The notes below the pieces were generated by a model that saw nothing but the letters and a program-made list of their open reading frames with translations, had not been told where the DNA came from and ran no database searches. From IMG/VR virus record IMGVR_UViG_3300045120_000197, positions 1 through 44,696 of that record: a stretch of 44,696 nt of DNA; one strand, 5' to 3'. A program made the position numbers and the translations under genes. This document shows, one piece after another, positions 21,746-29,399 of this stretch; position 1 is the first letter of the stretch, and each line of letters begins with the position of its first letter. Source of the DNA: a virus.

Positions 21746-21996
21746 CGAGATTAGTCATCTGCCAAGATTGCGCCTATCACTTCCTATTACATTTTAGGAA
21801 GAGAATTATCGATGCTGGTGGAAATCCTAATACCGAACGGGTCTGCCTTACTTGTAGGAAAGTAAAGCCGATAAGCGCATTCGGTAGGAGCAAGATCAGA
21901 AAGGCTGATGGATTGTCTTATCGGTGTCGCCCTTGTAAGGCCGATTCAGATCAGCGTTGTCTTGAAAAGAAAAAACTCCAAAAGGTCTGCTGATTT

Positions 21997-23016
21997 ATGA
22001 GCACAGAAGGCACGCACGACGAATCGGTTCAACCGGAACAGCCCGAAGCGCCGGCGACACTCGCCGAATTCCGCGAGCAGTTTCCCGCCGCGCCAGTCGA
22101 AGGCCAGCCGGCGCCAGAACCTGCCGCGGAAAAACTGCCGCGTCGCCGTGCGAAGAGTCATCAGGCCGATGCCGAAGACGTGCCAGAAATCGCGGCGCTG
22201 ACGAAGCAGCTTCGTGAAGCCGAAGACGCGATCAAAATCGAACGCAAAGATGGCGAATCGGATCGCGTGTTTCAGTTGCGCAAGCGCGCCGAGATTGCCA
22301 AACGCGCCGCGCAGCCTCCCGTCGTTGAGCGTCCCGCGCCAGCGGCACAGCCCGCCGCAGCCATCGCCGCGCCGCCGAGCGCATTCACCGAGAAGGAACC
22401 GACCATCGATCAGTTCGCCTCCGAAGCCGATCCCTATACCGCGTGGCAACGGGCGCTTGGCCGCTACGATCGCAAAAAGGAAGCCTTTGACGCCTCGCAG
22501 GAGACCGCGAAAGCGAGTTATCAGGCCCAAGAGCGCCGCTTCAACGAAGAAATCAACCAGGGCATTCAGGCCCATGCCGCCCGCGCCGTCGCCCTTGCGC
22601 AATCACGGCCCGATGTCAAAGCCCTCTTTGATGCCGAAGCCGCGAAGCCGCCACAGGATCAGATTCAATTGACGTTGGCTGTTCGTGGCGCGATCGAGTT
22701 TCACGAGCGCGGGCCGGAGATGGTGGTCGCCCTTCTGCAGAACCCCGAATTGGCCGACGAGCTTTTCCTCTTGACAACGGGACGCGCAGTAGGAGACCCT
22801 AGGACCGACTCACTCGTCGCCACTGTGCGGCGTCGGTTACTACAGCGGATCTCGGGCGCCGGTTCTGGATCGCCCGCTCCGCCTCGACCGTTTAAACCTG
22901 CACCTCGCCCGCCTAATCCAGAGCGGACTGTGCCACAGACGCCGCGTGAGTCGTCACCGACGGATGCGCCCGGTTCGCTCGCGGAACATCGACGCCAGTT
23001 CCCGACCCGACACTGA
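21997..23016 (+). CDS. scaffolding protein
   Basis: 339 residues, Glu/Ala/Pro/Gln-rich, lying between portal and coat as in P22. Acidic disordered N-terminus, a helical middle (EIAALTKQLREAEDAIKIERKDGESDRVFQLRKRAEIAKRAA; YDRKKEAFDASQETAKASYQAQERRFNEEINQGIQAHAARAVALA), then a folded HERGPEMVVALLQNPELADELF part, and a Pro-rich C-terminus. It would guide coat assembly and leave the prohead. The motif LAEFREQFP near residue 22 recurs at the very C-terminus as LAEHRRQFP, hinting at two coat- or portal-binding tags. Confidence 0.75.
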   Translation: MSTEGTHDESVQPEQPEAPATLAEFREQFPAAPVEGQPAPEPAAEKLPRRRAKSHQADAEDVPEIAALTKQLREAEDAIKIERKDGESDRVFQLRKRAEIAKRAAQPPVVERPAPAAQPAAAIAAPPSAFTEKEPTIDQFASEADPYTAWQRALGRYDRKKEAFDASQETAKASYQAQERRFNEEINQGIQAHAARAVALAQSRPDVKALFDAEAAKPPQDQIQLTLAVRGAIEFHERGPEMVVALLQNPELADELFLLTTGRAVGDPRTDSLVATVRRRLLQRISGAGSGSPAPPRPFKPAPRPPNPERTVPQTPRESSPTDAPGSLAEHRRQFPTRH

Positions 23017-23058
23017 GCCGCCCCGCTGGCACCTCGCCCGGCCAACTGAGGACGGGCC

Positions 23059-24288
23059 GTGCCAGCAAATTTCATCATCACGCCGAATTGGGTGGCGACG
23101 GACCACGCCGATCAGTTCGCCCAATACATCCGCCTCGTCAACGAATTCGAGCGCAAGTATGAAGGCGCGTGGGCCGAGACGGGCGGCGCGAAAATCGGCT
23201 ACACCACGCAAGTCCGCCTCGTGCAGCGTGATGTGACCGTCGAAGGCCAAGCCCTCCAGATCCAGCCCATTCAGAATCAGACCGTTCCGATCACGATCAA
23301 TCATCAACTCCAGGTCGCGCACTCTTGGTCCTCAGCCGATGATCAGCTCGCGATCGAAGATGCGCGGCAATACAGCAAGTCCTCCGGCGCTTCGATGGCC
23401 GCGAAGTGGGACGTGATCGCCGGCACTGAAGTTTACAAGCAGGTGTATTTCCAGATCGGCTCGCCGGGTGTCGCGCTCTCCGCGGATCAGACGTGGCTGG
23501 ATGGTGTCGCGAAGCTGACGAACGTCGGCGTCCCTGACACGGATCTGGTCGCGATTCTCGACATGAAGACGCACAGCAAGTTGCTGGGCGCAAACATCGG
23601 CGCGTTCAACCCGCAGAGTCAGATCAGCGAATACTTCAAGACCGGCCAGTTCAATGCCGGTGCCCTCGGTGTGTCGCGGTGGAAGAAGGACAACCACATG
23701 CCGACGCATACCACGGGCACCTTCACGAGTTCCACGCCGCTGGTGAGCGGCTCGCTCCAGACCGGCTCAACGCTCGTCACGTCCGGCTGGGGCACCTATG
23801 CGTTCAAGGCGGGGGATACGTTCTACATCGCTGGCGTGAACGCGGTCGATCCGATCAGCTATGTGGATTCCGGCGATCAGCAGGCGTTCGTGCTGCAGTC
23901 GGACCTCTCGGGATCATCGACGGCGACCTTCACGATCTCGCCGGCCATCATCACAAGCGGCGCGCTCCAGACCGTGACCGCTTCGCCCGCCGCGAACGCC
24001 ACGATCAGCTTCGTTGGCTCCACAGGCGTCGTCAACGCCACAATGGCCGCGCAGACCTCCAAGCAGTCCCTGCTGTTCGATCCGGGCGCCTTCGCCTTCG
24101 TCATGGCCGACCTGCCGGCAAAGCTCGCGGGCGCGGTCGCCGGTCGGTGGAACTCCGGCGAGGACAAGATGTCCTTTAGGTATGTTGATCAGTATTCGAT
24201 CCAAACGGATCAACTGCCCCGTCGTATGGATAGCATCGGAGGCTGCGCATGCATCCTGCCGTATTTCGCTTTGCGCGCATGGAGTTGA
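23059..24288 (+). CDS. major capsid (coat) protein, P22-like
   Basis: 409 residues from GTG 23059, preceded by TGAGGA. Typical features are NWVATDHADQFAQYIRLVNEFERKYEG (N-arm), IGYTTQVRLVQRDVTVEGQALQIQPIQNQTVPITINHQ (E-loop and backbone strand), SKSSGASMAAKWDVIAGTEVYKQ (spine helix), and an ending FRYVDQYSIQTDQLPRRMDSIGG. The order fits the P22 coat family of the HK97 fold. A Ser/Thr-rich insert (about 215-330) may be the surface I-domain. It forms the icosahedral shell on the scaffold. Strong call from fold pattern and position. Confidence 0.85.
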   Translation: MPANFIITPNWVATDHADQFAQYIRLVNEFERKYEGAWAETGGAKIGYTTQVRLVQRDVTVEGQALQIQPIQNQTVPITINHQLQVAHSWSSADDQLAIEDARQYSKSSGASMAAKWDVIAGTEVYKQVYFQIGSPGVALSADQTWLDGVAKLTNVGVPDTDLVAILDMKTHSKLLGANIGAFNPQSQISEYFKTGQFNAGALGVSRWKKDNHMPTHTTGTFTSSTPLVSGSLQTGSTLVTSGWGTYAFKAGDTFYIAGVNAVDPISYVDSGDQQAFVLQSDLSGSSTATFTISPAIITSGALQTVTASPAANATISFVGSTGVVNATMAAQTSKQSLLFDPGAFAFVMADLPAKLAGAVAGRWNSGEDKMSFRYVDQYSIQTDQLPRRMDSIGGCACILPYFALRAWS

Positions 24289-24292
24289 AATC

Positions 24293-24931
24293 CTAATGCT
24301 TAGCAGCTTGAATCGCAGCGCAGTCATTCAACGGAATCGTGAGGGCATCTTCAATCGACAAGCCCTTGCGGAGCCGTGCGAAAAGACACGCTACGGTCAG
24401 ACCGTATTCGACGGCCCAATCGCTGATGCATTGTGTCTTTCCGAAAGCCAGCACATGCCGAGTGCTTCTGCGATTTCTCGATTGAACATGGCTCTCCTGC
24501 CACGAGCAATTGGCAGGTTCATATCCGATGTCATTGTCTCTCCGCTCTATCGAGTGATTGAACGATGGACGCGGACCCATGTCGGCGAGGAAATTAGCAA
24601 AAGATGTTCGCCAACGATCACACACCGTAATGCCGCGGCCTCCGTAAGACTTGAACGCGATATTATTGGGATTACTGCATCGGTCTTTCATGCCGTGCCA
24701 GATTCCATATTCAGGCTTGCGGCTACCATCGTGGCTCAGTGTCATCGCGCGCATACGTTCGCGTTTCCAGCATCCGCACGATCGAGTTTTGTTCAGATCA
24801 TGGACTGTGAGCGTTTTCAGCACTCCGCAGTCACAGCGGCAGACGAAAGCATGAGGACTTCGTTGTTTTCCTATTCCGGCAATGGCTTCAACGAGCGTCA
24901 AACGGCCGACTTTCGCTCCGGTGATGAGCAT
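24293..24931 (-). CDS. free-standing HNH homing-type endonuclease
   Basis: 212 residues, complete. It starts GAKVGRLTLVEAIAG, then CRCDCGVLKTLTVHDLNKTRSCGCWKRE (zinc part), YGIWHGMKDRCSNPNNIAFKSYGGRGITVCDRWRTSFANFLADMGPRP, then HSIERRDNDIGYEPANCSW, the HNH-like active site of a large phage nuclease family, and a C-terminal DNA-binding segment (ISDWAVEYGLTVACLFARLRKGLS ... EDALTIP). It lies antisense between the coat gene and the next head gene, four bases from the coat stop, a typical homing position beside a conserved gene. It has its own -10 box. Confidence 0.85.
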   Translation of the reverse strand: MLITGAKVGRLTLVEAIAGIGKQRSPHAFVCRCDCGVLKTLTVHDLNKTRSCGCWKRERMRAMTLSHDGSRKPEYGIWHGMKDRCSNPNNIAFKSYGGRGITVCDRWRTSFANFLADMGPRPSFNHSIERRDNDIGYEPANCSWQESHVQSRNRRSTRHVLAFGKTQCISDWAVEYGLTVACLFARLRKGLSIEDALTIPLNDCAAIQAAKH

Positions 24932-24936
24932 GTCTC

Positions 24937-24942
24937 ATTATA
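24937..24942 (-). promoter_or_regulatory. -10 box of the homing nuclease gene
   Basis: Perfect TATAAT on the minus strand, five bases before the ATG at 24931. No clear -35 hexamer at 16-18 bases (GCCGAA or CGCCGA there). Expression would be leaderless. Confidence 0.4.
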
Positions 24943-24984
24943 CCGGAAGATGATAAGTTTCGGCGTAATCGGAGCGAAATAATC

Positions 24985-25629
24985 ATGGCCCTGCAATCTG
25001 GACAGCTCACGATTGGCATCACGGCGAGCCAGCTCACCTTTGCACTGACGAATCTCTCGACGAACGCGCAAGCCGCGCTCCCGAACGTCGGGGCGCTGCC
25101 GCAGCCCTATGGGGTGCCGATGCTCATGGACTCCGAGTTCATGTATGTCATCTCACAGCCCGTGCTCGGGACCGTGACGGTTCGGGCGCGCGGGACGGAG
25201 AGCGCAGCGGTCGCGCATGATACGCTCTGCAACGTCTACTTCTCGAACACGCCGGGCGATTTCCAAGTGCCGCAGGCGGGGACGACGACGACGATCGATC
25301 CCGCTGAAGATTCGCCGATCACGATTGGACAGGATCAGACCGTGGTGCTCCCTGGCGCGACGGCTGTCTTCAACATCAACAAGGCGACCGCTGCCGCAAT
25401 CGTCTTGCCGGCGCCGAGCTTTGGTGATAACGGCGTAGCCTATACGTTCACATCGAACACGGCGGCGGCCCATGTCATCACGGCCACATCGCTGATCAAT
25501 GACGGGACGACGAGTTCTCCGAGAACGACCGCGACGTTTACGGCGGCCAAGGGCGCGTCGGTCGTCTTCGTCGTGGAGAACGGGCTTTACAACGTGACCG
25601 GCTCGCCGCTCGGCGTGACCTTCTCGTAA
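24985..25629 (+). CDS. putative head decoration or head-fibre protein, 214 residues
   Basis: GGAG ten bases before the ATG. A beta-rich protein: N-terminal half with LTFALTNLSTNAQAALPNVG and an EFMYVISQPVLGTVTVRARGTESAA module often found in phage structural proteins; C-terminal half with Thr/Ala-rich strands (ATAVFNINKATAAAIVLPAPSFGDNG). It follows the coat gene, so a capsid surface role is likely. Confidence 0.6.
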   Translation: MALQSGQLTIGITASQLTFALTNLSTNAQAALPNVGALPQPYGVPMLMDSEFMYVISQPVLGTVTVRARGTESAAVAHDTLCNVYFSNTPGDFQVPQAGTTTTIDPAEDSPITIGQDQTVVLPGATAVFNINKATAAAIVLPAPSFGDNGVAYTFTSNTAAAHVITATSLINDGTTSSPRTTATFTAAKGASVVFVVENGLYNVTGSPLGVTFS

Positions 25630-25638
25630 GGAGTATTC

Positions 25639-26079
25639 GTGGCCGTTATTTACCCGCCGGAAACGGAATATGCGAAAGAGCGCGTCAAGTGGGAATCGCA
25701 GGGCTCGGAGATGGGGCCGGGCAAGCGTCCCTATGTCTTCAGGCCCTACCCTGCGATGATCTACAAGGCGGGACGGCCCGCGAACGGACTCGGCGCGCAC
25801 TGCATCGTGGAATCCGTGATCGTGGAGTCGGAGCACGAATTCGAGAACAACTATCGGCCGAGTGGCTTCCGCGCCACGCCGCTGGAAGCGATCGAATACG
25901 TGGAAGCGCAGCAGCTCGAATTCTCGCGGCTCGCGGCGGGCATCAACGCCGAACAGAAATACAAACTGAGCGACAAGGCCAGCGCGGAAGTCGATCAGGC
26001 ACGCGCTGCGCATGTCGGCGAGATTTCCGGCCACATGCCGATGGTGCCAGAAACCCCGATCAAACCGAGGAGCAAGTAA
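25639..26079 (+). CDS. head-region hypothetical protein, 146 residues
   Basis: GTG start with AAGGAG ahead. Contains YVFRPYPAMIYKAGRP, a motif of small phage head-region proteins, and a helical second half (GFRATPLEAIEYVEAQQLEFSRLAAGINAEQKYKLSDKASAEVDQARAAH). Directly joined to the next gene. Possible connector-related role; not proven. Confidence 0.55.
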   Translation: MAVIYPPETEYAKERVKWESQGSEMGPGKRPYVFRPYPAMIYKAGRPANGLGAHCIVESVIVESEHEFENNYRPSGFRATPLEAIEYVEAQQLEFSRLAAGINAEQKYKLSDKASAEVDQARAAHVGEISGHMPMVPETPIKPRSK

Positions 26080-26385
26080 ATGGCCGCCCCGACCTCGTAT
26101 CCGAGCTGGGTCTATAACTCGACGCAATCGACCTCGCAGATCGTCGGCACTGTCGCGGCCTTCAATGCGCTGCCGGCGCCTGGCACCTGGACGACGACAC
26201 CGTTTCCAGGTGTGGCGGGGATTCCGGCCGATCCGGGCCTGACGGATACCGATGTGCGCTTGCAGCAGATCCTCGTGGAAGCGCGGCTCTCGAACAATCT
26301 GCTCGCGATGCTCGGCACGCTATCTGACGATCTGCTCACTTGGCGGCAGGATATCGTGGCGAATGATTCGGGCTTGACGACGTAA
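26080..26385 (+). CDS. hypothetical structural-region protein, 101 residues
   Basis: Starts directly after the previous stop. Pro/Thr-rich first half (YPSWVYNSTQSTSQIVGTVAAFNALPAPGTW), then a helical second half (DTDVRLQQILVEARLSNNLLAMLGTLSDDLLTWRQDIV). Unknown. Confidence 0.55.
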   Translation: MAAPTSYPSWVYNSTQSTSQIVGTVAAFNALPAPGTWTTTPFPGVAGIPADPGLTDTDVRLQQILVEARLSNNLLAMLGTLSDDLLTWRQDIVANDSGLTT

Positions 26386-26405
26386 CACGCGCCCCTCTCG
26401 CGTGT
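26385..26405 (+). terminator. perfect 7-bp hairpin after 26385, possible terminator or processing site
   Basis: ACACGCG and CGCGTGT face each other across a 7-base loop, starting in the stop codon. No T run follows, so intrinsic termination is doubtful. It may dampen or punctuate transcription before the four-gene array. Confidence 0.35.
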
Positions 26406-26413
26406 CTCCCGCA

Positions 26414-26434
26414 GACCGGCTGACCGACCACTAC
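26414..26434 (+). repeat. leader repeat of the paralogue array, copy 1
   Basis: 21 bases matching 27770-27790 with one mismatch. Both are followed about 15-18 bases later by TTCAGGAG and the ATG of a paralogue. Paralogues 1 and 3 have this leader; 2 and 4 do not. Confidence 0.75.
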
Positions 26435-26462
26435 GGGATGGCTGAGGGTTCAGGAGTTTACG

Positions 26463-27092
26463 ATGCCGAATATCACGGCTCCGGCGTTGACGTTCCCGGC
26501 GAAGTCCTTTCCTGCCCAGCAGGCGGGCGCGCCGTCTGGCGTCATCGGCGATCTGATCTTTTCGGAAGTGATGGGCCGTTATGCCACACTCGCCAAGGCG
26601 CAGAAGTTGTTCTACGCCTCAGTCTCAGTAACGGCGCCGGTCATCTACTCGACAGCGGCGCAGCTCGGCCCGATGATCTGGAATCGTCCCGGCTCCGGGC
26701 TCGATGCGCACATTCTCGCGGTGCTCGTCAGTCAGCCGTCTACGGCCTACACGGTGGCGGGATCAATCGGCTGGGGCGCGAACTTGCAACCGACCGCGCC
26801 AACGACACCGACCGCGATCACGCCGACGAACTGCTATGCGGGCGGCCCGGCCTCTGGGATGGGCGCCGTCAATTCCGTCGGCACCGTCCTCGTATTGCCC
26901 GTGCCGACGTTTCTCCCGCTGATTGCGGTGAACACGGGCGCGATCAGCGTGACGGCAATTGCCACAAGCTGGATGGACGTCGGCGGGAGCGTGATTGTCG
27001 GTCCTGGCACCGTGGGGTATGTCTGCGGCTCGGCCACGCTCTCGACCGGCGTGGCGATCATCGGTTTGGTGTGGGCGGAACTGCCCGCGTAA
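26463..27092 (+). CDS. structural paralogue 1 of 4, 209 residues
   Basis: ATG with TTCAGGAG at 26449-26456. First of four tandem genes sharing MPNITAP[AT]L.FP, GPM[IL]WNR, AGG, a PVPTF/TPKFWPL segment and VGPG..GYVCGSATL..GV endings. Beta-rich, low in charge, with no catalytic signature: a virion surface, decoration or fibre-like protein. It resembles paralogue 4 in ALTFPAKSFPAQQAGAP and APVIYSTAAQLGPM, and paralogue 2 in YATLAKAQKLFYAS. Confidence 0.7.
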   Translation: MPNITAPALTFPAKSFPAQQAGAPSGVIGDLIFSEVMGRYATLAKAQKLFYASVSVTAPVIYSTAAQLGPMIWNRPGSGLDAHILAVLVSQPSTAYTVAGSIGWGANLQPTAPTTPTAITPTNCYAGGPASGMGAVNSVGTVLVLPVPTFLPLIAVNTGAISVTAIATSWMDVGGSVIVGPGTVGYVCGSATLSTGVAIIGLVWAELPA

Positions 27093-27107
27093 CTTGGAGT
27101 CCTGCAC

Positions 27108-27740
27108 ATGCCCAACATCACCGCTCCCACACTCGCCTTCCCCTCGCGCTCCTTCCCCGGCGCCCAAGCGGGCGTGCCGGCCGGCATCGTCGGCGAACTC
27201 GTGTTCTCCGAAGTCCTCGGCAAATATGCGACCTTGGCGAAGGCGCAGAAGCTGTTCTACGCCAGCATCACCTGGGGAACGGCTCCGGCTTCATTCCTGA
27301 CCGCGGCGCAATTCGGCCCCGTGCTCTGGAATCGTCCCGGTTCAAACATCGACGCCTACGTTGTCGCGATTGGTATCAGCAACCTGACGACGGCGAATAC
27401 CGGCGGCGGCGCGATCGGCTGGGCGTCCAACGTTCAGGTGGATGCGCCGACGACTCCGACCGCGATCGTGGCGTGGAATGCCTATGCCGGCGGCGGCCCG
27501 TCGCAGCTCGGCGGTGTCTTCAGCACGGCGACTGTCGGCATTTTGCCCACGCCGAAGTTCTGGCCGCTCACGGCGCTGACACAGGGCGCGATCACGATCA
27601 ATGCGTTGTCTCAGAACTGGATCGACATCAACGGCGCGCTCGTCGTCGGTCCTGGCACTGTGGGTTACGTCTGCGGCTCGGCTGTGCTGACCGCGACCGT
27701 TTCGACCGCGACGATTGTCTGGGCGGAACTTTCGACCTAG
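27108..27740 (+). CDS. structural paralogue 2 of 4, 210 residues
   Basis: 15 bases after paralogue 1, with TTGGAG as ribosome site. Shares TLAKAQKLFYAS with copy 1 but diverges where copies 1 and 4 agree (TWGTAPASFLTAAQFGPVLWNRPGSNIDAYVVAIG). Ends VVGPGTVGYVCGSAVLTATVS. Role as for copy 1. Confidence 0.7.
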   Translation: MPNITAPTLAFPSRSFPGAQAGVPAGIVGELVFSEVLGKYATLAKAQKLFYASITWGTAPASFLTAAQFGPVLWNRPGSNIDAYVVAIGISNLTTANTGGGAIGWASNVQVDAPTTPTAIVAWNAYAGGGPSQLGGVFSTATVGILPTPKFWPLTALTQGAITINALSQNWIDINGALVVGPGTVGYVCGSAVLTATVSTATIVWAELST

Positions 27741-27769
27741 CGGCAGGGTCTCGCTGACGCTGCGCGGTG

Positions 27770-27790
27770 GACCGGCCGACCGACCACTAC
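27770..27790 (+). repeat. leader repeat of the paralogue array, copy 2
   Basis: Partner of 26414-26434, in the 83-base gap before paralogue 3. Confidence 0.75.
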
Positions 27791-27823
27791 CGCGCCTAAC
27801 TTGAGACTTCAGGAGCTTGCATC

Positions 27824-28459
27824 ATGCCGAACATTACCGCTCCGGCGTTATCGTTCCCGGCTCGGGCCTTCCCGGTCCAACAGGCCGGCGCGCCGGTTGG
27901 TGTCGTGGGTGAGCTGGGCCTTTCGGCTCTGCTCGGGAAGTATTCGACGCTCGTCAAATCGCAGAAGGTGTTCTACACGACCTGTATCGTGACGGCGCCG
28001 GTCATCTACACCTCCGCCTCGCAGATCGGGCCGGTGCTCTGGAACAAGCCGGCCTCCGGCATCGATGCTCACCTGCTCGGCTTCAGCATCGGATCGCCCA
28101 CGACCGCCACGTCTGTCGCGGGTTCGTGGGGGCTCGTGATGAACGTGCAGTCCACCCAGCCAACCGCGACGATCACGAACCTGCCGGTGCAGAACGCCTA
28201 TGCGGGCGGTGGACCTTCGCAGCTCGCGGGTGTGCTGACAACGACTGGCGCGGTCGGGATTCTCCCGACGCCCGTGTTCATTCCGCTCATCGGCGTCAAT
28301 ACCGGCGCGATCACGACTCAGGTCATCGGCGGGGGCTACGTCGATCTCGGTGGCATGTTCATCGTCGGCCCCGGCAATATGGCCTGCGCGAGCGTCTCGG
28401 CGACCCTGACCTCTGGCGTGTTCACCGTCGGCCTGCTGTGGGCTGAGCTTCCCGTCTAA
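27824..28459 (+). CDS. structural paralogue 3 of 4, 211 residues
   Basis: Preceded by TTCAGGAG (27808-27815). Shares GKYSTLVKSQKVFY and SIGSPTTATSVAGS with copy 4. The AGGGPSQLAGV loop is shared with copy 2. Ending GPGNMACASVSATLTSGVF differs from the GYVC form of the other three. Mosaic pattern suggests recombination within the array. Confidence 0.7.
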   Translation: MPNITAPALSFPARAFPVQQAGAPVGVVGELGLSALLGKYSTLVKSQKVFYTTCIVTAPVIYTSASQIGPVLWNKPASGIDAHLLGFSIGSPTTATSVAGSWGLVMNVQSTQPTATITNLPVQNAYAGGGPSQLAGVLTTTGAVGILPTPVFIPLIGVNTGAITTQVIGGGYVDLGGMFIVGPGNMACASVSATLTSGVFTVGLLWAELPV

Positions 28460-28468
28460 AGGGCCATC

Positions 28469-29107
28469 ATGCCAAACATCACGGCTCCCGCCCTCACGTT
28501 CCCGTCGCGGTCGTTTCCGGCGCAACAGGCCGGAGCCCCGACGGGTGTCGTCGGCGAACTCAGCATGTCGCAGTTCGTCGGCAAATACGGCACGCTCGTC
28601 AAATCGCAGCGGGTGTTCTATACCTCCGCGATCGTGACGGCGCCGGTCATCTACTCCACCGCGGCACAGCTCGGGCCGATGCTCTGGAATCGCACGGGTT
28701 CCGGGTTTGATGCGCATGTCCTCGCCATCAGCATCGGCGCGCCGACGACGGCGACCTCCGTCGCGGGTTCGCTCGGCTGGGCCTCCAACGTCCAGCCAGC
28801 CGCCCCAACATCGCCTGGCACCGCGCTCGTGGCCGTGAATGCCTACGCTGGCGGCCCCACATCCGGGCTCGGGTTCATCGGATCGACCGGCACGGTCATC
28901 ATTTTGCCGGTCCCGACGTTCACGCCGTTGTTCCCGATCAATACCGCGACGGCCGGCACGGCGATGTCCGCGCTCCAAGTCAGCAATATCGATACGAGCG
29001 GGATGTTCGTGGTCGGTCCTGGAAACGTCGGCTACGTGTGCGCCTCAGCCACGCTGACCTCGGGCGTCATGACCATCGGCATCATGTGGGCCGAGATTCC
29101 GACGTAA
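28469..29107 (+). CDS. structural paralogue 4 of 4, 212 residues
   Basis: Nine bases after copy 3. Shares TLVKSQRVFYTS with copy 3 and APVIYSTAAQLGPM with copy 1. Ends VVGPGNVGYVCASATLTSGVM. Same presumed virion role. Confidence 0.7.
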   Translation: MPNITAPALTFPSRSFPAQQAGAPTGVVGELSMSQFVGKYGTLVKSQRVFYTSAIVTAPVIYSTAAQLGPMLWNRTGSGFDAHVLAISIGAPTTATSVAGSLGWASNVQPAAPTSPGTALVAVNAYAGGPTSGLGFIGSTGTVIILPVPTFTPLFPINTATAGTAMSALQVSNIDTSGMFVVGPGNVGYVCASATLTSGVMTIGIMWAEIPT

Positions 29108-29117
29108 ACTAGACCCC

Positions 29118-29399
29118 ATGTCTACTCATCTCGCGGATGATCCCTCGATTCCGAGCGTCGGACAACAGATCGGAATCGAGGGCTATACGATCGTCGTAGC
29201 CGCACGTTGTCAGTGCAGGACTGGCGGATCGCTTGTGCCGCTCACGATCACCTGTTCCGCCGCTGGCACCGTCGCGCAGCCGAATGCCTGCCCACACTGC
29301 CGGCTCGGCTATGCGATCAACGACATGAAGCTCGACGCGCAAGGGCGGCTGAGTTTCGGCTTTGCCGTGCTGAGCCAAGCGGTTCCAGCGGATTCCTAA
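29118..29399 (+). CDS. Cys-containing protein, 93 residues
   Basis: Ten bases after the array. Two Cys pairs (CQC and CPHC) about 24 residues apart in a small beta protein (GIEGYTIVVAARCQCRTGG ... NACPHCRLGYAIND) suggest a zinc ribbon. Stop directly precedes the gp4-like ATG. Unknown. Confidence 0.55.
   Translation: MSTHLADDPSIPSVGQQIGIEGYTIVVAARCQCRTGGSLVPLTITCSAAGTVAQPNACPHCRLGYAINDMKLDAQGRLSFGFAVLSQAVPADS

Larger units (their letters stand above)
19393..21993 (+). pseudogene. HNH homing-type endonuclease gene split by an IS
   Basis: 5' part 19393-19651 and 3' part 21746-21993. Removing 19652-21737 and one copy of the 8-base target duplication restores one frame of 168 codons with no other change. 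The joined protein reads EVHHPDEDKTNPN then ARLVICQDCAYHFLLH: the HH of the HNH motif on the left, the VICQD...HxxLLH half on the right. It ends in a four-Cys zinc part (CLTCRKVKP ... CRPCKADS). The enzyme would cut DNA in homing or nicking. The insertion lies in the loop between the active-site halves, so the gene must be dead. A sister gene starts at 44511. Confidence 0.88.

Noticed and set aside
20510-21754. Plus-strand open frame of 414 codons in the IS
   Set aside because: It is the complement of the transposase gene and runs through the IS end. The minus-strand protein has clear catalytic motifs.
24014-24982. Plus-strand open frame of 322 codons after the coat
   Set aside because: It overlaps the coat end in another frame and is antisense to the homing nuclease, which has full family motifs.
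24285-24985. Group I intron carrying the nuclease in the coat gene
   Set aside because: The coat frame is complete with a normal P22-like C-terminal part before the nuclease. No coat sequence continues after it, so it is a free-standing gene between genes.
26385-26405. Strong intrinsic terminator before the paralogue array
   Set aside because: The stem is perfect but no T run follows, so only a low-confidence hairpin is reported.
26402-27757. Plus-strand open frame of 451 codons across paralogues 1 and 2
   Set aside because: It is an out-of-frame reading of two clear homologous genes, Arg/Gly/Asp-rich and without the conserved starts.
27848-28978. Minus-strand open frame of 376 codons
   Set aside because: Arg/Gly-rich shadow of paralogues 3 and 4.
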